From: Polynucleobacter sp. Adler-ghost
Lineage (GTDB): Bacteria; Pseudomonadota; Gammaproteobacteria; Burkholderiales; Burkholderiaceae
Reading direction: 5' to 3'
DNA: 64,000 nt
NCBI RefSeq assembly: GCF_018688495.1
Contig: NZ_CP061320.1
Coordinates: forward strand, 344,586 to 408,585
The position numbers and the translations under genes are program-made. The notes under the pieces were generated by a model. That model made no database searches, was not told where the DNA came from, and worked only from the letters and a program-made list of their open reading frames with translations. Shown piece by piece: positions 51,124 through 59,489 of this stretch (positions within the stretch are counted from its first letter, which is position 1; every line of letters begins with the position of its first letter).

Positions 51124-51900
51124 ATGGGCAGAGACCAAAAAAAAATTGTTGTTGACAATGCTATTACTAAAGAAACAGGTCGTAATCGCAACGCCCCCAA
51201 TGTAAGCGAAGCATTGGATGCTGATGATCCAATTCAAGTAGCTGAGCATTTTTCAAACTTAGTTGCTAAGCTCCAGCAGCTTGTAAAAACTGTAGATCAA
51301 AATGATTTATTGAAATATTTTTATCGAGATAGTAATGCAACAGCTATTGAGCGTCGAGTGTTGGATCTGATGATTTATGGCGAAGAGTTTGACACCAAAA
51401 CCAGGCATGACCATTTAACTGGCTTATTGGAGCGGACTAGTTTCTTGGAAAAACTCAATTATGTTTTATCGAAGCCTCTTAAGCACACTAATTTAACGGC
51501 AATAATCTTTGTCGATTTAGATGACTTTAAGGCAATCAATGATCAGTACGGTCATGGTGCTGGAGACGAGGTGATATCAATCATCGGCAGACGGATCTCT
51601 GCATCCATTCGCGCGCAGGATTTAGCCTGTCGTTGGGGTGGTGATGAGTTTGTTTTAGCGTTACAAGATATCACCAACAAAGATTTAGTCAGTCAATTAG
51701 CCAATCGTTTACTAACCGCAATCTCGCAACCTATTCAGCCTAGATCTAAAGAACCATTGCAGTTACTGCTGGGTGCAAGTATTGGTGTCGCAATCATGGA
51801 TGATATGAGTCTCAGTTCGATGGATTTAGTTGAAAGGGCTGATAAAGCAATGTACCTTGCTAAAAATGCTGGGAAGAATTTCGTTGAGTTTTATTCTTAA
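51124..51900 (+). CDS. Diguanylate cyclase (GGDEF domain)
   Basis: 258 residues. Residues 1-90 are an unassigned helical region; the GGDEF domain follows (HLTGLLERTSFLEKLNYVL, DLDDFKAINDQYGHGAGDEV, then RWGGDEFVLAL at 170-180). The active-site GGDEF is intact (172-176). RAQD at 163-166 lies five residues before it, so the RxxD inhibitory I-site is present. It would make cyclic di-GMP, and a PilZ protein is encoded 2.5 kb on. The first codons contain an A9 run. No membrane helix is present, so the enzyme is cytosolic. Confidence 0.92.
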   Translation: MGRDQKKIVVDNAITKETGRNRNAPNVSEALDADDPIQVAEHFSNLVAKLQQLVKTVDQNDLLKYFYRDSNATAIERRVLDLMIYGEEFDTKTRHDHLTGLLERTSFLEKLNYVLSKPLKHTNLTAIIFVDLDDFKAINDQYGHGAGDEVISIIGRRISASIRAQDLACRWGGDEFVLALQDITNKDLVSQLANRLLTAISQPIQPRSKEPLQLLLGASIGVAIMDDMSLSSMDLVERADKAMYLAKNAGKNFVEFYS

Positions 51901-51904
51901 GGGT

Positions 51905-53299
51905 TTATTTTTTTCGAAGGTGCACTGCTGGAATACGCATCCCTTCTCGATATTTGGCTACCGTTCGCCTAGCAATTTCATAGCCTTGATCACCTAGTAA
52001 CTTAGCAATTCTGCTATCAGAGATAGGCTTTATCGCTGATTCTTCTTGGATAATGCGCTTAATTAGTTCCTGAATTGCAGTTGAGGAAATTGCGACACCT
52101 TTATCAGAATTTAATTGGCTACTGAAAAAGTATTTGAATTCAAAAATACCTAGCGGACAAGATAAATATTTTTGTGTCGTCACTCTCGAAATTGTTGATT
52201 CATGCATTTCTAAAGTTTCTGCTATTTCACGAAGAACAAGTGGCTTCATTCCAATTGCACCCATGGAAAAAAATTTTTGCTGGTGTTTGACTATTTCATT
52301 TGCTACTCTGAGGATCGTATCTTCTCTCTGAGCAATATTTTTGATAAGCCAACTTGCTTCTAGAATTTTTTGTTTTAAGACTCCATCAGCTTTTCCTTGC
52401 CCGCTCTCTTTCAGTATTTTGGCGTACTCACTATTGAGAGAAATACGTGGCCTAGCATTGGGGTTTGATTCGACAACCCATAAGTTATTCATGGATTTGA
52501 CCACTACATCAGGCAGAATCCATTGGTCGTTCTCACGGTCAAAGTAAGCGCCTGGATTGTGTTGCAAGCTGCGTATAAGCTCTACTGCTTTGAGGACTTC
52601 CGCTTCAGTTTTGTTGCTCGCCTGTTTGATCTTGAGCCAATCTTTTGAGCCAACCTTGTTTAAATGGGTATTGACAATATATTTGGCTAGCTCCCATGCC
52701 GATTGATCGTGGGTGGGTTTTTCCAAAATACGATCAATTTGCAGTGAGAGACATTCCGCTAAATTGCGTCCACCAATGCCGGGCGGATCAAGTGATTGCA
52801 GTTTTTTTAGTGCAGACTCTATTAGATAAAGCGTGCTTGATTCTGGACTATCAAGCTCATTTTTGATCTCAGCATGAATTGACTCGAGATCATCAATTAG
52901 GTAACCTCTGTCGTCCAAACAGCCCGCAAGATAGGTAATGATCAACCGCTCTTGTGGGTCGACATGAAGGAGATGAATTTGTTCCTCGAGATACTCTAAA
53001 AGAGTTTGTTGATGGGCTATGCGTTCATAGCGCTCTGCCCAGTCATCGTCATCATCCTGAGAGGCTCTATTGCTTGAGGTCCATGAGTTTTGGGTCTGCT
53101 CAACCCGTTCAGAAGATTGAGAAAGATTAAATTCAATTTCTGGATTAGGCTCAAATTCCAGTAAGGGATTATCTTCAGCGGCCTTTGCTAATTCCTGCTC
53201 TAGTTCATTATTGGATAACTGTAATAACCGGATTGTTTGTTGCAGTTGAGGTGTTAGGGTGACCTGCTGACTAACTCTAGTATTAAGCGAAATAGCCAT
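51905..53299 (-). CDS. rpoN: RNA polymerase sigma-54 factor
   Basis: 464 residues. Region I begins SLNTRVSQQVTLTPQLQQTIRLLQLSN; an acidic region II follows; the core-binding and HTH parts lead to the RpoN box ARRTVAKYRE at 443-452. Complete. Sigma-54 often drives flagellar and nitrogen genes. Here it sits next to a diguanylate cyclase and near flagellar genes, away from the lptB/hpf/ptsN context where it is usually found in proteobacteria. Confidence 0.95.
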   Translation of the reverse strand: MAISLNTRVSQQVTLTPQLQQTIRLLQLSNNELEQELAKAAEDNPLLEFEPNPEIEFNLSQSSERVEQTQNSWTSSNRASQDDDDDWAERYERIAHQQTLLEYLEEQIHLLHVDPQERLIITYLAGCLDDRGYLIDDLESIHAEIKNELDSPESSTLYLIESALKKLQSLDPPGIGGRNLAECLSLQIDRILEKPTHDQSAWELAKYIVNTHLNKVGSKDWLKIKQASNKTEAEVLKAVELIRSLQHNPGAYFDRENDQWILPDVVVKSMNNLWVVESNPNARPRISLNSEYAKILKESGQGKADGVLKQKILEASWLIKNIAQREDTILRVANEIVKHQQKFFSMGAIGMKPLVLREIAETLEMHESTISRVTTQKYLSCPLGIFEFKYFFSSQLNSDKGVAISSTAIQELIKRIIQEESAIKPISDSRIAKLLGDQGYEIARRTVAKYREGMRIPAVHLRKK

Positions 53300-53610
53300 T
53301 TTTTATATTTTCTTGTGGTTCGCTAATGAAAATTCTATCGTCGCTGACCTAACTTGATACTGCAAAAGCGGGCTTTGGGGTGGGGCTTTCGGCTCATATC
53401 AGCTGTTTAAATTTGATCTATTGCTCGGTTATAAAAGTAGTGCAAGTTCAATTGAGCTATTCTAACCATTTATAATAAAAAATCCATATAAATTAAAGGG
53501 TTAAGGAAACTTTTGGGTATTTTCAGAAACCTTAGTCTAAATTAAACTATGCAAACGTAGCAAACTGGCCGTAATAAAGAGTCAATAGACACTATAAAGC
53601 ATTTCATATT
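53300..53610. other. 311-base divergent intergenic region
   Basis: No ORF or RNA recognised. It is AT-rich and must hold the rpoN promoter and one for the small gene at 53611. GGCCGTAATAAAG near 53566 faintly resembles a sigma-28 -10 box, but no -35 is seen at the right distance. No convincing sigma-54 site was found. Confidence 0.4.
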
Positions 53611-53796
53611 ATGGAAAATCCTGTCATTACAGAGCACCGTATTCGCGGTGATCGCTTTTACGCCATAGAAAAAAACAACAAAATTGCTTTTTACACGACT
53701 AATATTGCGGCAGCACGCTATTGGGTCAAGAATGTGATCGACAAAGAGACTCTTGCTGTTGAGGAATCGTTAGACGTCAAGCCTGAAGGGCAGTGA
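53611..53796 (+). CDS. Small protein of unknown function
   Basis: 61 residues: MENPVITEHRIRGDRFY, then alternating hydrophobic/charged residues. Basic and amphipathic, without membrane or signal sequence. No family recognised. The ribosome site is weak. It precedes the secreted protein at 53931 by 134 bases. Kept because the amino-acid usage is protein-like. Confidence 0.45.
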   Translation: MENPVITEHRIRGDRFYAIEKNNKIAFYTTNIAAARYWVKNVIDKETLAVEESLDVKPEGQ

Positions 53797-53930
53797 TAGC
53801 TTGATTTTGATGTTTATTTAGGGCTAATTCACCATATTTCAGCAAATGTCCTAAAAGTAGCAAAACCATCTTAGGCGGTTCAATTTAGACCATAAAATCG
53901 TATAATCATCCATTAATTTGGATTATTAGC

Positions 53931-54353
53931 ATGATTTATTCTCGCCACCTTTTTTTTACCTTTGTTTTGCTTTTGGGCTCTCATGAGTCGAGCTTTGCAA
54001 TGGCTCAGGCCGAAAATGATATGGTGACTGTTGTGGATAAAAAAGGCTATTCCATTGCTTACTACAAAAGCTCTATCAAAGCATTGCCCCCAGAGTCAAA
54101 AAAAGTATGGATTATTACCAATCGCCAAACAATAGACGAAGCCACGAAGCAACGCGTTGGATCTGTGCGCAGCAATATTCTCTTTAATTGCAAATATAAA
54201 ACTTTTTCTACATTGGCTGCAGTTCAATACTCTGAACCAAATGCACTGGGTAAAAAGATTTTACAAACAGAGACCGGTTTCAATCTGGCGGATGATCCAG
54301 TGCCAGAGGACAGCGCTTTAGCAATAATACAAAAACAAGTTTGCAATTCTTAA
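53931..54353 (+). CDS. Secreted protein, surface-adhesin E-like
   Basis: 140 residues with a signal peptide ending near SFAMAQA. Mature core: WIITNRQTIDEATKQRVGS, SNILFNCKYKTFSTLAAVQYS. A Cys in LFNCKY and one in QKQVCNS at the end are placed as in small adhesin-E-like periplasmic proteins. It lies 16 bases before the PilZ gene, in the same direction, so it is probably the first gene of the long rightward string. Confidence 0.5.
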   Translation: MIYSRHLFFTFVLLLGSHESSFAMAQAENDMVTVVDKKGYSIAYYKSSIKALPPESKKVWIITNRQTIDEATKQRVGSVRSNILFNCKYKTFSTLAAVQYSEPNALGKKILQTETGFNLADDPVPEDSALAIIQKQVCNS

Positions 54354-54369
54354 TTCAATTTCAATTTAT

Positions 54370-55131
54370 ATGCCCATCATTACCTACCCCCCCGAATTAG
54401 TAGACAAAATAGATCCTAAATTTCATATAGAACACGCTGCTATAGCTAAAACTATGCTTCGAGAAATTAGTAAAACCCCCTTGGCAGGGGTGTATGCGAT
54501 TGATGGATCTGGTGCAGAGTTTGCAGCCACTGTTCTGGATATCTACAAAGGATTATTGGTCCTAAAGCCAGAGACCGAGCCTCCTAAGGGGTTCAGTAGC
54601 ATTATTGGCACCAGTCAGATTGTTGTAGCTTGTAATGAAAACTCAAAAATGCAGTTTCTTTCGAGTGATTTTAGGATGCATGAAGATGGTAGTTTAATAA
54701 CCTGCTCTCTCCCGCAAGAACTTACTGTGATCCAGCGCCGTAAAGAATTCAGGACCTTGGGGCCGAGTGATGAGCAGTTCAATTTCGTTCTTTCATTAGG
54801 GGCTGGTCAAGAATTATTGGCAAAAGTGGCCGATGTTTCTGATCATGGTATTTTGCTAGATATTCGTTTGGGCGCAGCTGAAGTTGAAGTGGGGCGCTAT
54901 TGGCATTCAGGATACTTTGAGCGCCAAAAATTTCGCTCAGGTGGTATTGACTTAATCATCCGCAATGTCCGCCCTGGTAAAGCGCTTGATCGAATTCGTG
55001 CGGGTTGCGAGCTATACAACCCTAGCAAAACCGCGCTCAAAGATTTTGAGTCTACTAGAAATGCCATTGAAAATGCCCGTGTACAAGGTCGCTTAAATCG
55101 TTGGTATGCGTCGGCTAGTTGGTGTGAATAA
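54370..55131 (+). CDS. YcgR-like cyclic di-GMP-binding PilZ protein
   Basis: 253 residues: an N-terminal YcgR-N/PilZN-like domain (about 30-118) and a C-terminal PilZ domain. The cyclic di-GMP motifs are QRRKEFR at 122-128 (RxxxR type) and DVSDHG at 155-160 (D/NxSxxG). YcgR-type proteins slow the flagellar motor when bound to cyclic di-GMP. A diguanylate cyclase gene lies nearby and flagellar genes follow in the same string. The gene starts with a C7 run at codons 5-7. Confidence 0.88.
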   Translation: MPIITYPPELVDKIDPKFHIEHAAIAKTMLREISKTPLAGVYAIDGSGAEFAATVLDIYKGLLVLKPETEPPKGFSSIIGTSQIVVACNENSKMQFLSSDFRMHEDGSLITCSLPQELTVIQRRKEFRTLGPSDEQFNFVLSLGAGQELLAKVADVSDHGILLDIRLGAAEVEVGRYWHSGYFERQKFRSGGIDLIIRNVRPGKALDRIRAGCELYNPSKTALKDFESTRNAIENARVQGRLNRWYASASWCE

Positions 55132-55169
55132 CCACAATGCTTACACCCTAAGATGATGAAGCTAAAGTC

Positions 55170-55985
55170 ATGAGCTTGTTTACTAACTTTACAAGTGGAA
55201 AATTGATCATGATCCTCAGTGTGATCATGCTTATTCCACTGCTGTATTTTTTTATTCGTGATTTTTACAGCAAAGTGGTTGATGAGGTAAAAAATACTGG
55301 CCCATCTATCCCGGTTGAGCCCATTATGGTGACCAGCTTAAATAAAACAAATCAGCTTGAAGAAGTAATCAATCAAAAGATTGCTAACATGAAGTTAGAT
55401 TTAATGGCTGAACGCTTGCGTATTACCTCTACGGCCGATGTATTAAAAAACCTAGCATTTGAACGACATCTTCCAGAAACTCTTTATCAGATTTATTTTG
55501 AGACGCGAGCTTTCCCCAGAAAAAATGTAGAAGCTCAGCAAACAGATTTGGAATGGCATGCCAAAGCTGGTATTACAGAGCTTAAGGTAGAGCCGATGCC
55601 ATTAGATGATGGCACTGTTATTCAATTCACTTTGCAGAATTACCCGTATACGCTCAGCGCTATCAATCATCGCTTTGCTAGAACCTATTTTGTTGAATTA
55701 ACCCTACGCGATGTTGATAACACTCGCTTATTTGTAGTGCGTATTAAGGCTAATGAATTAACCGGCAGAGAGATTTTGGAAACAGCCATAATTGAAATGA
55801 AATCTGGTGAGTGGATAGATGATCTTGCTAGTTGCCGCCTATTAATGGACAAGCGCAAGACTGAAGTTCAGTTAATGGCTGAGCATCGTGAAGTAGAGAT
55901 GCTTAAAAAGCGTTTCATTTTAAATAATGCTAGCGATAGATTTGTGGCAAATAAAACTACTACTAAGTCGCGCAAGAGTGAATGA
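55170..55985 (+). CDS. Bitopic membrane protein of the flagellar/chemosensory string, unknown
   Basis: 271 residues. One membrane helix at about 11-28 (KLIMILSVIMLIPLLYFFI), then a soluble part with helix-rich and strand-rich sections (EVINQKIANMKLDLMAERLRI and VIQFTLQNYPYTLSAINHRF). The end is very basic (NKTTTKSRKSE). No family recognised. The stop overlaps the next ATG by 4 bases. It might be periplasmic or cytosolic depending on topology. Its only informative context is its place between PilZ and PDZ/CheW genes. Confidence 0.6.
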   Translation: MSLFTNFTSGKLIMILSVIMLIPLLYFFIRDFYSKVVDEVKNTGPSIPVEPIMVTSLNKTNQLEEVINQKIANMKLDLMAERLRITSTADVLKNLAFERHLPETLYQIYFETRAFPRKNVEAQQTDLEWHAKAGITELKVEPMPLDDGTVIQFTLQNYPYTLSAINHRFARTYFVELTLRDVDNTRLFVVRIKANELTGREILETAIIEMKSGEWIDDLASCRLLMDKRKTEVQLMAEHREVEMLKKRFILNNASDRFVANKTTTKSRKSE

Positions 55986-57010
55986 TCGTTGCGACTGAAA
56001 AAATGACTTTCTACTCACAAAAAAATATCTATTTTTGGTTTTTAACCTTTTCTGGATTCCTGTTTGCGGTCTCCTTATTGGTGCTACTTGGGGCTGCAAA
56101 CGATTTATCAGAATCTTCTTCGGAGTTGAAGCAGCTCAGAGTTGCAATGCCGGTATTAGAGGATTTTGTTGCAACTCAAAAAATTGATGTTCGCCTCAAT
56201 AAAAATCAGCGCCGCTTAAAGCCTAGCGATATTCCAAAGTTAGTCGATGGTGCAATTATTCCAGTAAATACAGATGAGGCAGTGAATCGTGCTTTTCAAT
56301 TTTTTTCTGAATTTGAAAACAAACGTTCTGCATCATTGCTTGGACTTGAATTGCCCGCTGTAGAGTCAATTGAGCTTGGCTCACCTGCTGAGGCGGCAGG
56401 CATAAAACCGGGCGATTTAATCTTATCTGTTAATGCAACAAAGATTGAATCTGCCTTAGGTTTTTATCTTGCACTGAACGAAAAAACTTCCGCAGATGTA
56501 AACGTTAAATTATTGAGAAACAAAAGAGATAGCTTGACAGTTGTAATGCGTATGGCAGACAGGTCGACAATCACAGGAAGCAATTGTGGAATTAAATTTA
56601 CCCTTCCTGGTGATGTTATCTACCTGACAGAATTTGAGACCAAGCGGCTTGCAGAGCTATATCGTCGGGATGTATTGTCAACGATCCCAGTAGATTGGCG
56701 GGCCGAAGTATCTAATGATCTAATGCAAATTGCCAGGCGCCTTAATGCTATTGCCAAAAACGTGATTGACCCAGCTGGTGTAAATCCAGTCAGATTACAA
56801 AGCAAAGATGTAGTTATTTGGCATGGCAAAAAGGTTGCAGAAAACATTGATATTTACTTTTCCCAGAGACGCAAGATTGAAGCTAAGAATGTTTCATATA
56901 TGACGGGGATCGGAGATGCATTTGTTGGTTTTGTATGCAGCGTGCTCATTTTCGTTGTGGCACTTGCCATGTTTTGGTATCAAGGTCGTGAATCAGGAAA
57001 AAGGTCATGA
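55982..57010 (+). CDS. PDZ-domain membrane protein with two membrane helices
   Basis: 342 residues. Membrane helices at about 11-35 (YFWFLTFSGFLFAVSLLVLL) and 313-335 (AFVGFVCSVLIFVVALAMFW). A PDZ domain lies between at about 116-195, with the peptide-groove loop LGLELPAVESIELGSP and AGIKPGDLILSVNATKI. No protease or secretin part is attached. PDZ parts in the periplasm usually bind C-termini or assist secretion complexes. It overlaps the next gene (CheW-like) by 4 bases. A scaffold or assembly role in the envelope is inferred. Confidence 0.72.
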   Translation: MIVATEKMTFYSQKNIYFWFLTFSGFLFAVSLLVLLGAANDLSESSSELKQLRVAMPVLEDFVATQKIDVRLNKNQRRLKPSDIPKLVDGAIIPVNTDEAVNRAFQFFSEFENKRSASLLGLELPAVESIELGSPAEAAGIKPGDLILSVNATKIESALGFYLALNEKTSADVNVKLLRNKRDSLTVVMRMADRSTITGSNCGIKFTLPGDVIYLTEFETKRLAELYRRDVLSTIPVDWRAEVSNDLMQIARRLNAIAKNVIDPAGVNPVRLQSKDVVIWHGKKVAENIDIYFSQRRKIEAKNVSYMTGIGDAFVGFVCSVLIFVVALAMFWYQGRESGKRS

Positions 57011-57414
57011 CAACATTACAAATGCAAGATTACTGGTTAGGAATGCGGATTAATGGTGGCCGTTATGCAATTTCGACTAAATTCATACATGCCGTCTTTT
57101 TGCATCCGGAGCCTGAGCAGGGCATGAAAGATCTACGCATTAATGGCGTTGTAGTCTACAAGGGTGAACCCATTTGCTTGCGTAATCATTTTCAACTGCT
57201 GCGCTTTGATCAACACGGAGATAGTTTTGTGGATTGGCATCAGTCTCTAAAGCAGTCTAGCGCACCTTGGATCATTGTGTTGAGAAATGGCCCTCAAGAA
57301 GGCTTGGGTTTCAGGATTAATAATATTGTGGGACCTTTTTACGCTGAGACGATACCTGATTCTTCATTCTTTTATCACAACGGCGCTGATTATCATTTGG
57401 TAGGGGTCTCTTGA
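57007..57414 (+). CDS. CheW/PilI-like coupling protein (divergent)
   Basis: 135 residues with the CheW fold: GGRYAISTKFIHAVFLHPEP, VYKGEPICLRNHFQLL, WIIVLRNGPQEGLGFRIN, VGPFYAETIPDSSFF. CheW proteins link receptors to the CheA kinase; the PilI group does so in twitching systems. Here the companion proteins are themselves reduced, so signalling to a response regulator is doubtful. It overlaps the PDZ gene by 4 bases and precedes the receptor-like gene by 47. Confidence 0.72.
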   Translation: MTTLQMQDYWLGMRINGGRYAISTKFIHAVFLHPEPEQGMKDLRINGVVVYKGEPICLRNHFQLLRFDQHGDSFVDWHQSLKQSSAPWIIVLRNGPQEGLGFRINNIVGPFYAETIPDSSFFYHNGADYHLVGVS

Positions 57415-57461
57415 GACCGATATGCAGATCAGTCACTTAATCGCTAGTCGAGATCATTTAT

Positions 57462-59456
57462 ATGAATAAGAAAAATAATAGCCATATCTTTTCCCAGTAC
57501 CCAATTCTTTTTTGGCAGTGGGTTTCATATGTCTCGTTTGCGCTTGTATTGGCTACCAGTATCGGTGCTTTTCTCTCTGCGCGCTCTTGGGTATCCGAAG
57601 GTAAGTATCTGCAATCAATTGATGGCGAACAGATTCAAGTGTTACGTTTGATTCCTTTTTTAAAAGAGTTACAGCAGCAAACAAACGGTCCTATTGCCTT
57701 AGAGCCTATTTTTTTTACAAACTTAAAAAAAGCTGAGATCTTCTTAAAGTCAGCAACTGCAGACTTGAAGGGCCAGCCCGAGCTAAGTCCTAATTCAGCA
57801 TCTGCTGTGTCGACCAAGGGGATAAGTGAACCTACTGCATTGAAGTCTTCGAGTGGCGGAGTAGCAGCTCCAGCTATAAAAAATCCTAGCGCAACTAAAG
57901 AAGCAGAATCGTCTACTCCTTTGTTGCCGCTATCCGATAATCCGGTAGTTGCTCTTTTTCAAAGGTTGGACTCTAAGGTAATGGCTGTCGTTTTCGGTAA
58001 GCCTGAGAAATATGCTTTCAAGTCCGACAAAAAAAATGAGGATGAGAAATCTGAGCAGACAGAGCCAGCTGAAAATCTCAAGAAGAATCCACAGCCTTCT
58101 ACACCGCTTGAGGTGCTACTAAGCGCTAAAGATACTGAGCAGTCAATTGGAGTAATACTCGCACAAGAAAAAGGCTTAAATGATTTGGCTGTCTTAGCAA
58201 GGTCAGGTGAGGTATTAATTGGCTCTAAAGGACCGCTAGAGTTAGATAAATTACCCTCTGAATCTGCTGTAAAAAAATATGCAGAAAGTATAAGTAATTA
58301 TGTCAAAGCACATAATGCTTGGCAAAAAAATGCTACTGATATTACGATAATTTTAGATCTTCAAAAAGCACTTGCCGCAGTTCTTGAGCAAAAGATGCTT
58401 TTGGAAATTGATATCGGTAAAAAAACAGCTGGTAAGTCAAACCTCAAGCTAACAGATGTGGCGCCTAAGGTGCCGCAAAGTCCTTGGTATTCTAAGTTAC
58501 CGCAAGAAAGTGCAGTAGTACTTAATACATATATTTTGAATATGCGGGTAATCAAGGATTTCGCGAATGACTATGGGTCTTTGCGTCTTGCTGCGCAAAA
58601 AAAATCTCAATCAATTCAATATTTTGATTTTAAAGATGCTGGTGGATTTTTAGGTTTAATTTTAGTTTCGATCATCGCTGCTTTTGGAATCATCTTGGGT
58701 GCTTATATGGCGCTTGTGAATACTCGGCGTAATTCGCAAGATTTGCAGCGGGCATCTAAACAGACTAGGGCTGCCGGCCAACTATTAAAAACAATTGACT
58801 TAGGCTTTGCTAGTGCACCAAGTAACAAAACATCCAAGGCTAATTCACAAAACAGTGATTCTGATCAATCGACAGACCAGCTCAATGTGAAGACAGTGAT
58901 GAATGTAATTTCCGAGTTAAGTGATGATTTAAAAAATAAAATTAAAAAAATTGACACGCACTTTAAAGTGCTTGCCCAGCTCAATACTAAATTACGCCAT
59001 TCTATTGATACCCTGCATGAGAAGAGTGGCCAGATTCGTACAAATGTATCTGATAAAAGTAGTAACTCACCTTACAGCCAAGAGATGGGTATCAGTAGAG
59101 GCGGACCTTTAGACCAGCTTCAAGATGCTTTTTCTGCTTTAAAGCAACAGGGTGTACGTCTTTACTTGGCCATATTGGATAATCATTCTAGTAAACAGCT
59201 TGCCGTAGAAACAGAACAGCTAAATTTATTAGTAGAGAGAGTCGAGGCTACTGTATCGAAGATGCGCTCGACGCTAGCTGTCGCACTAGAACAAGCAACG
59301 CCTATGGAAGTGCAGGCGCCACAGATTTCTTTAGAAGCCATTGAGCTTCTGAGTATGGATGCTAAACAGGTCATGCGCGATCTTCAGTTATGGCAAGGTG
59401 AGTTTGATGGGTTGAATAAAGCCTTTACTGAATTAAAACGAGAAGCAAGGGTCTAA
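57462..59456 (+). CDS. PilJ/MCP-like membrane protein with a degenerate cytoplasmic tip
   Basis: 664 residues. Helix one at about 17-40, a periplasmic part of some 350 residues including a Ser/Pro/Lys-rich section (about 105-215), helix two at about 395-420, then a coiled-coil cytoplasmic part. Near 565 the sequence LYLAILDNHSSK...LNLLVERVEATVSKMRSTL lines up by eye with the MCP hairpin tip (NxxALNAAIEAARAGE...VVAxEVRxLAERS), but the near-invariant residues are lost. No HAMP or methylation motif is recognisable. A receptor-like anchor that may no longer activate a kinase. Confidence 0.6.
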   Translation: MNKKNNSHIFSQYPILFWQWVSYVSFALVLATSIGAFLSARSWVSEGKYLQSIDGEQIQVLRLIPFLKELQQQTNGPIALEPIFFTNLKKAEIFLKSATADLKGQPELSPNSASAVSTKGISEPTALKSSSGGVAAPAIKNPSATKEAESSTPLLPLSDNPVVALFQRLDSKVMAVVFGKPEKYAFKSDKKNEDEKSEQTEPAENLKKNPQPSTPLEVLLSAKDTEQSIGVILAQEKGLNDLAVLARSGEVLIGSKGPLELDKLPSESAVKKYAESISNYVKAHNAWQKNATDITIILDLQKALAAVLEQKMLLEIDIGKKTAGKSNLKLTDVAPKVPQSPWYSKLPQESAVVLNTYILNMRVIKDFANDYGSLRLAAQKKSQSIQYFDFKDAGGFLGLILVSIIAAFGIILGAYMALVNTRRNSQDLQRASKQTRAAGQLLKTIDLGFASAPSNKTSKANSQNSDSDQSTDQLNVKTVMNVISELSDDLKNKIKKIDTHFKVLAQLNTKLRHSIDTLHEKSGQIRTNVSDKSSNSPYSQEMGISRGGPLDQLQDAFSALKQQGVRLYLAILDNHSSKQLAVETEQLNLLVERVEATVSKMRSTLAVALEQATPMEVQAPQISLEAIELLSMDAKQVMRDLQLWQGEFDGLNKAFTELKREARV

Positions 59457-59489
59457 TGCAATCGATTTTTTATAAGGCGTAATGCAAAT

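Noticed and set aside
53555..53580. GGCCGTAATAAAG as a sigma-28 promoter for the gene at 53611
   Set aside because: Only a partial match to GCCGATAA and no suitable -35 element.
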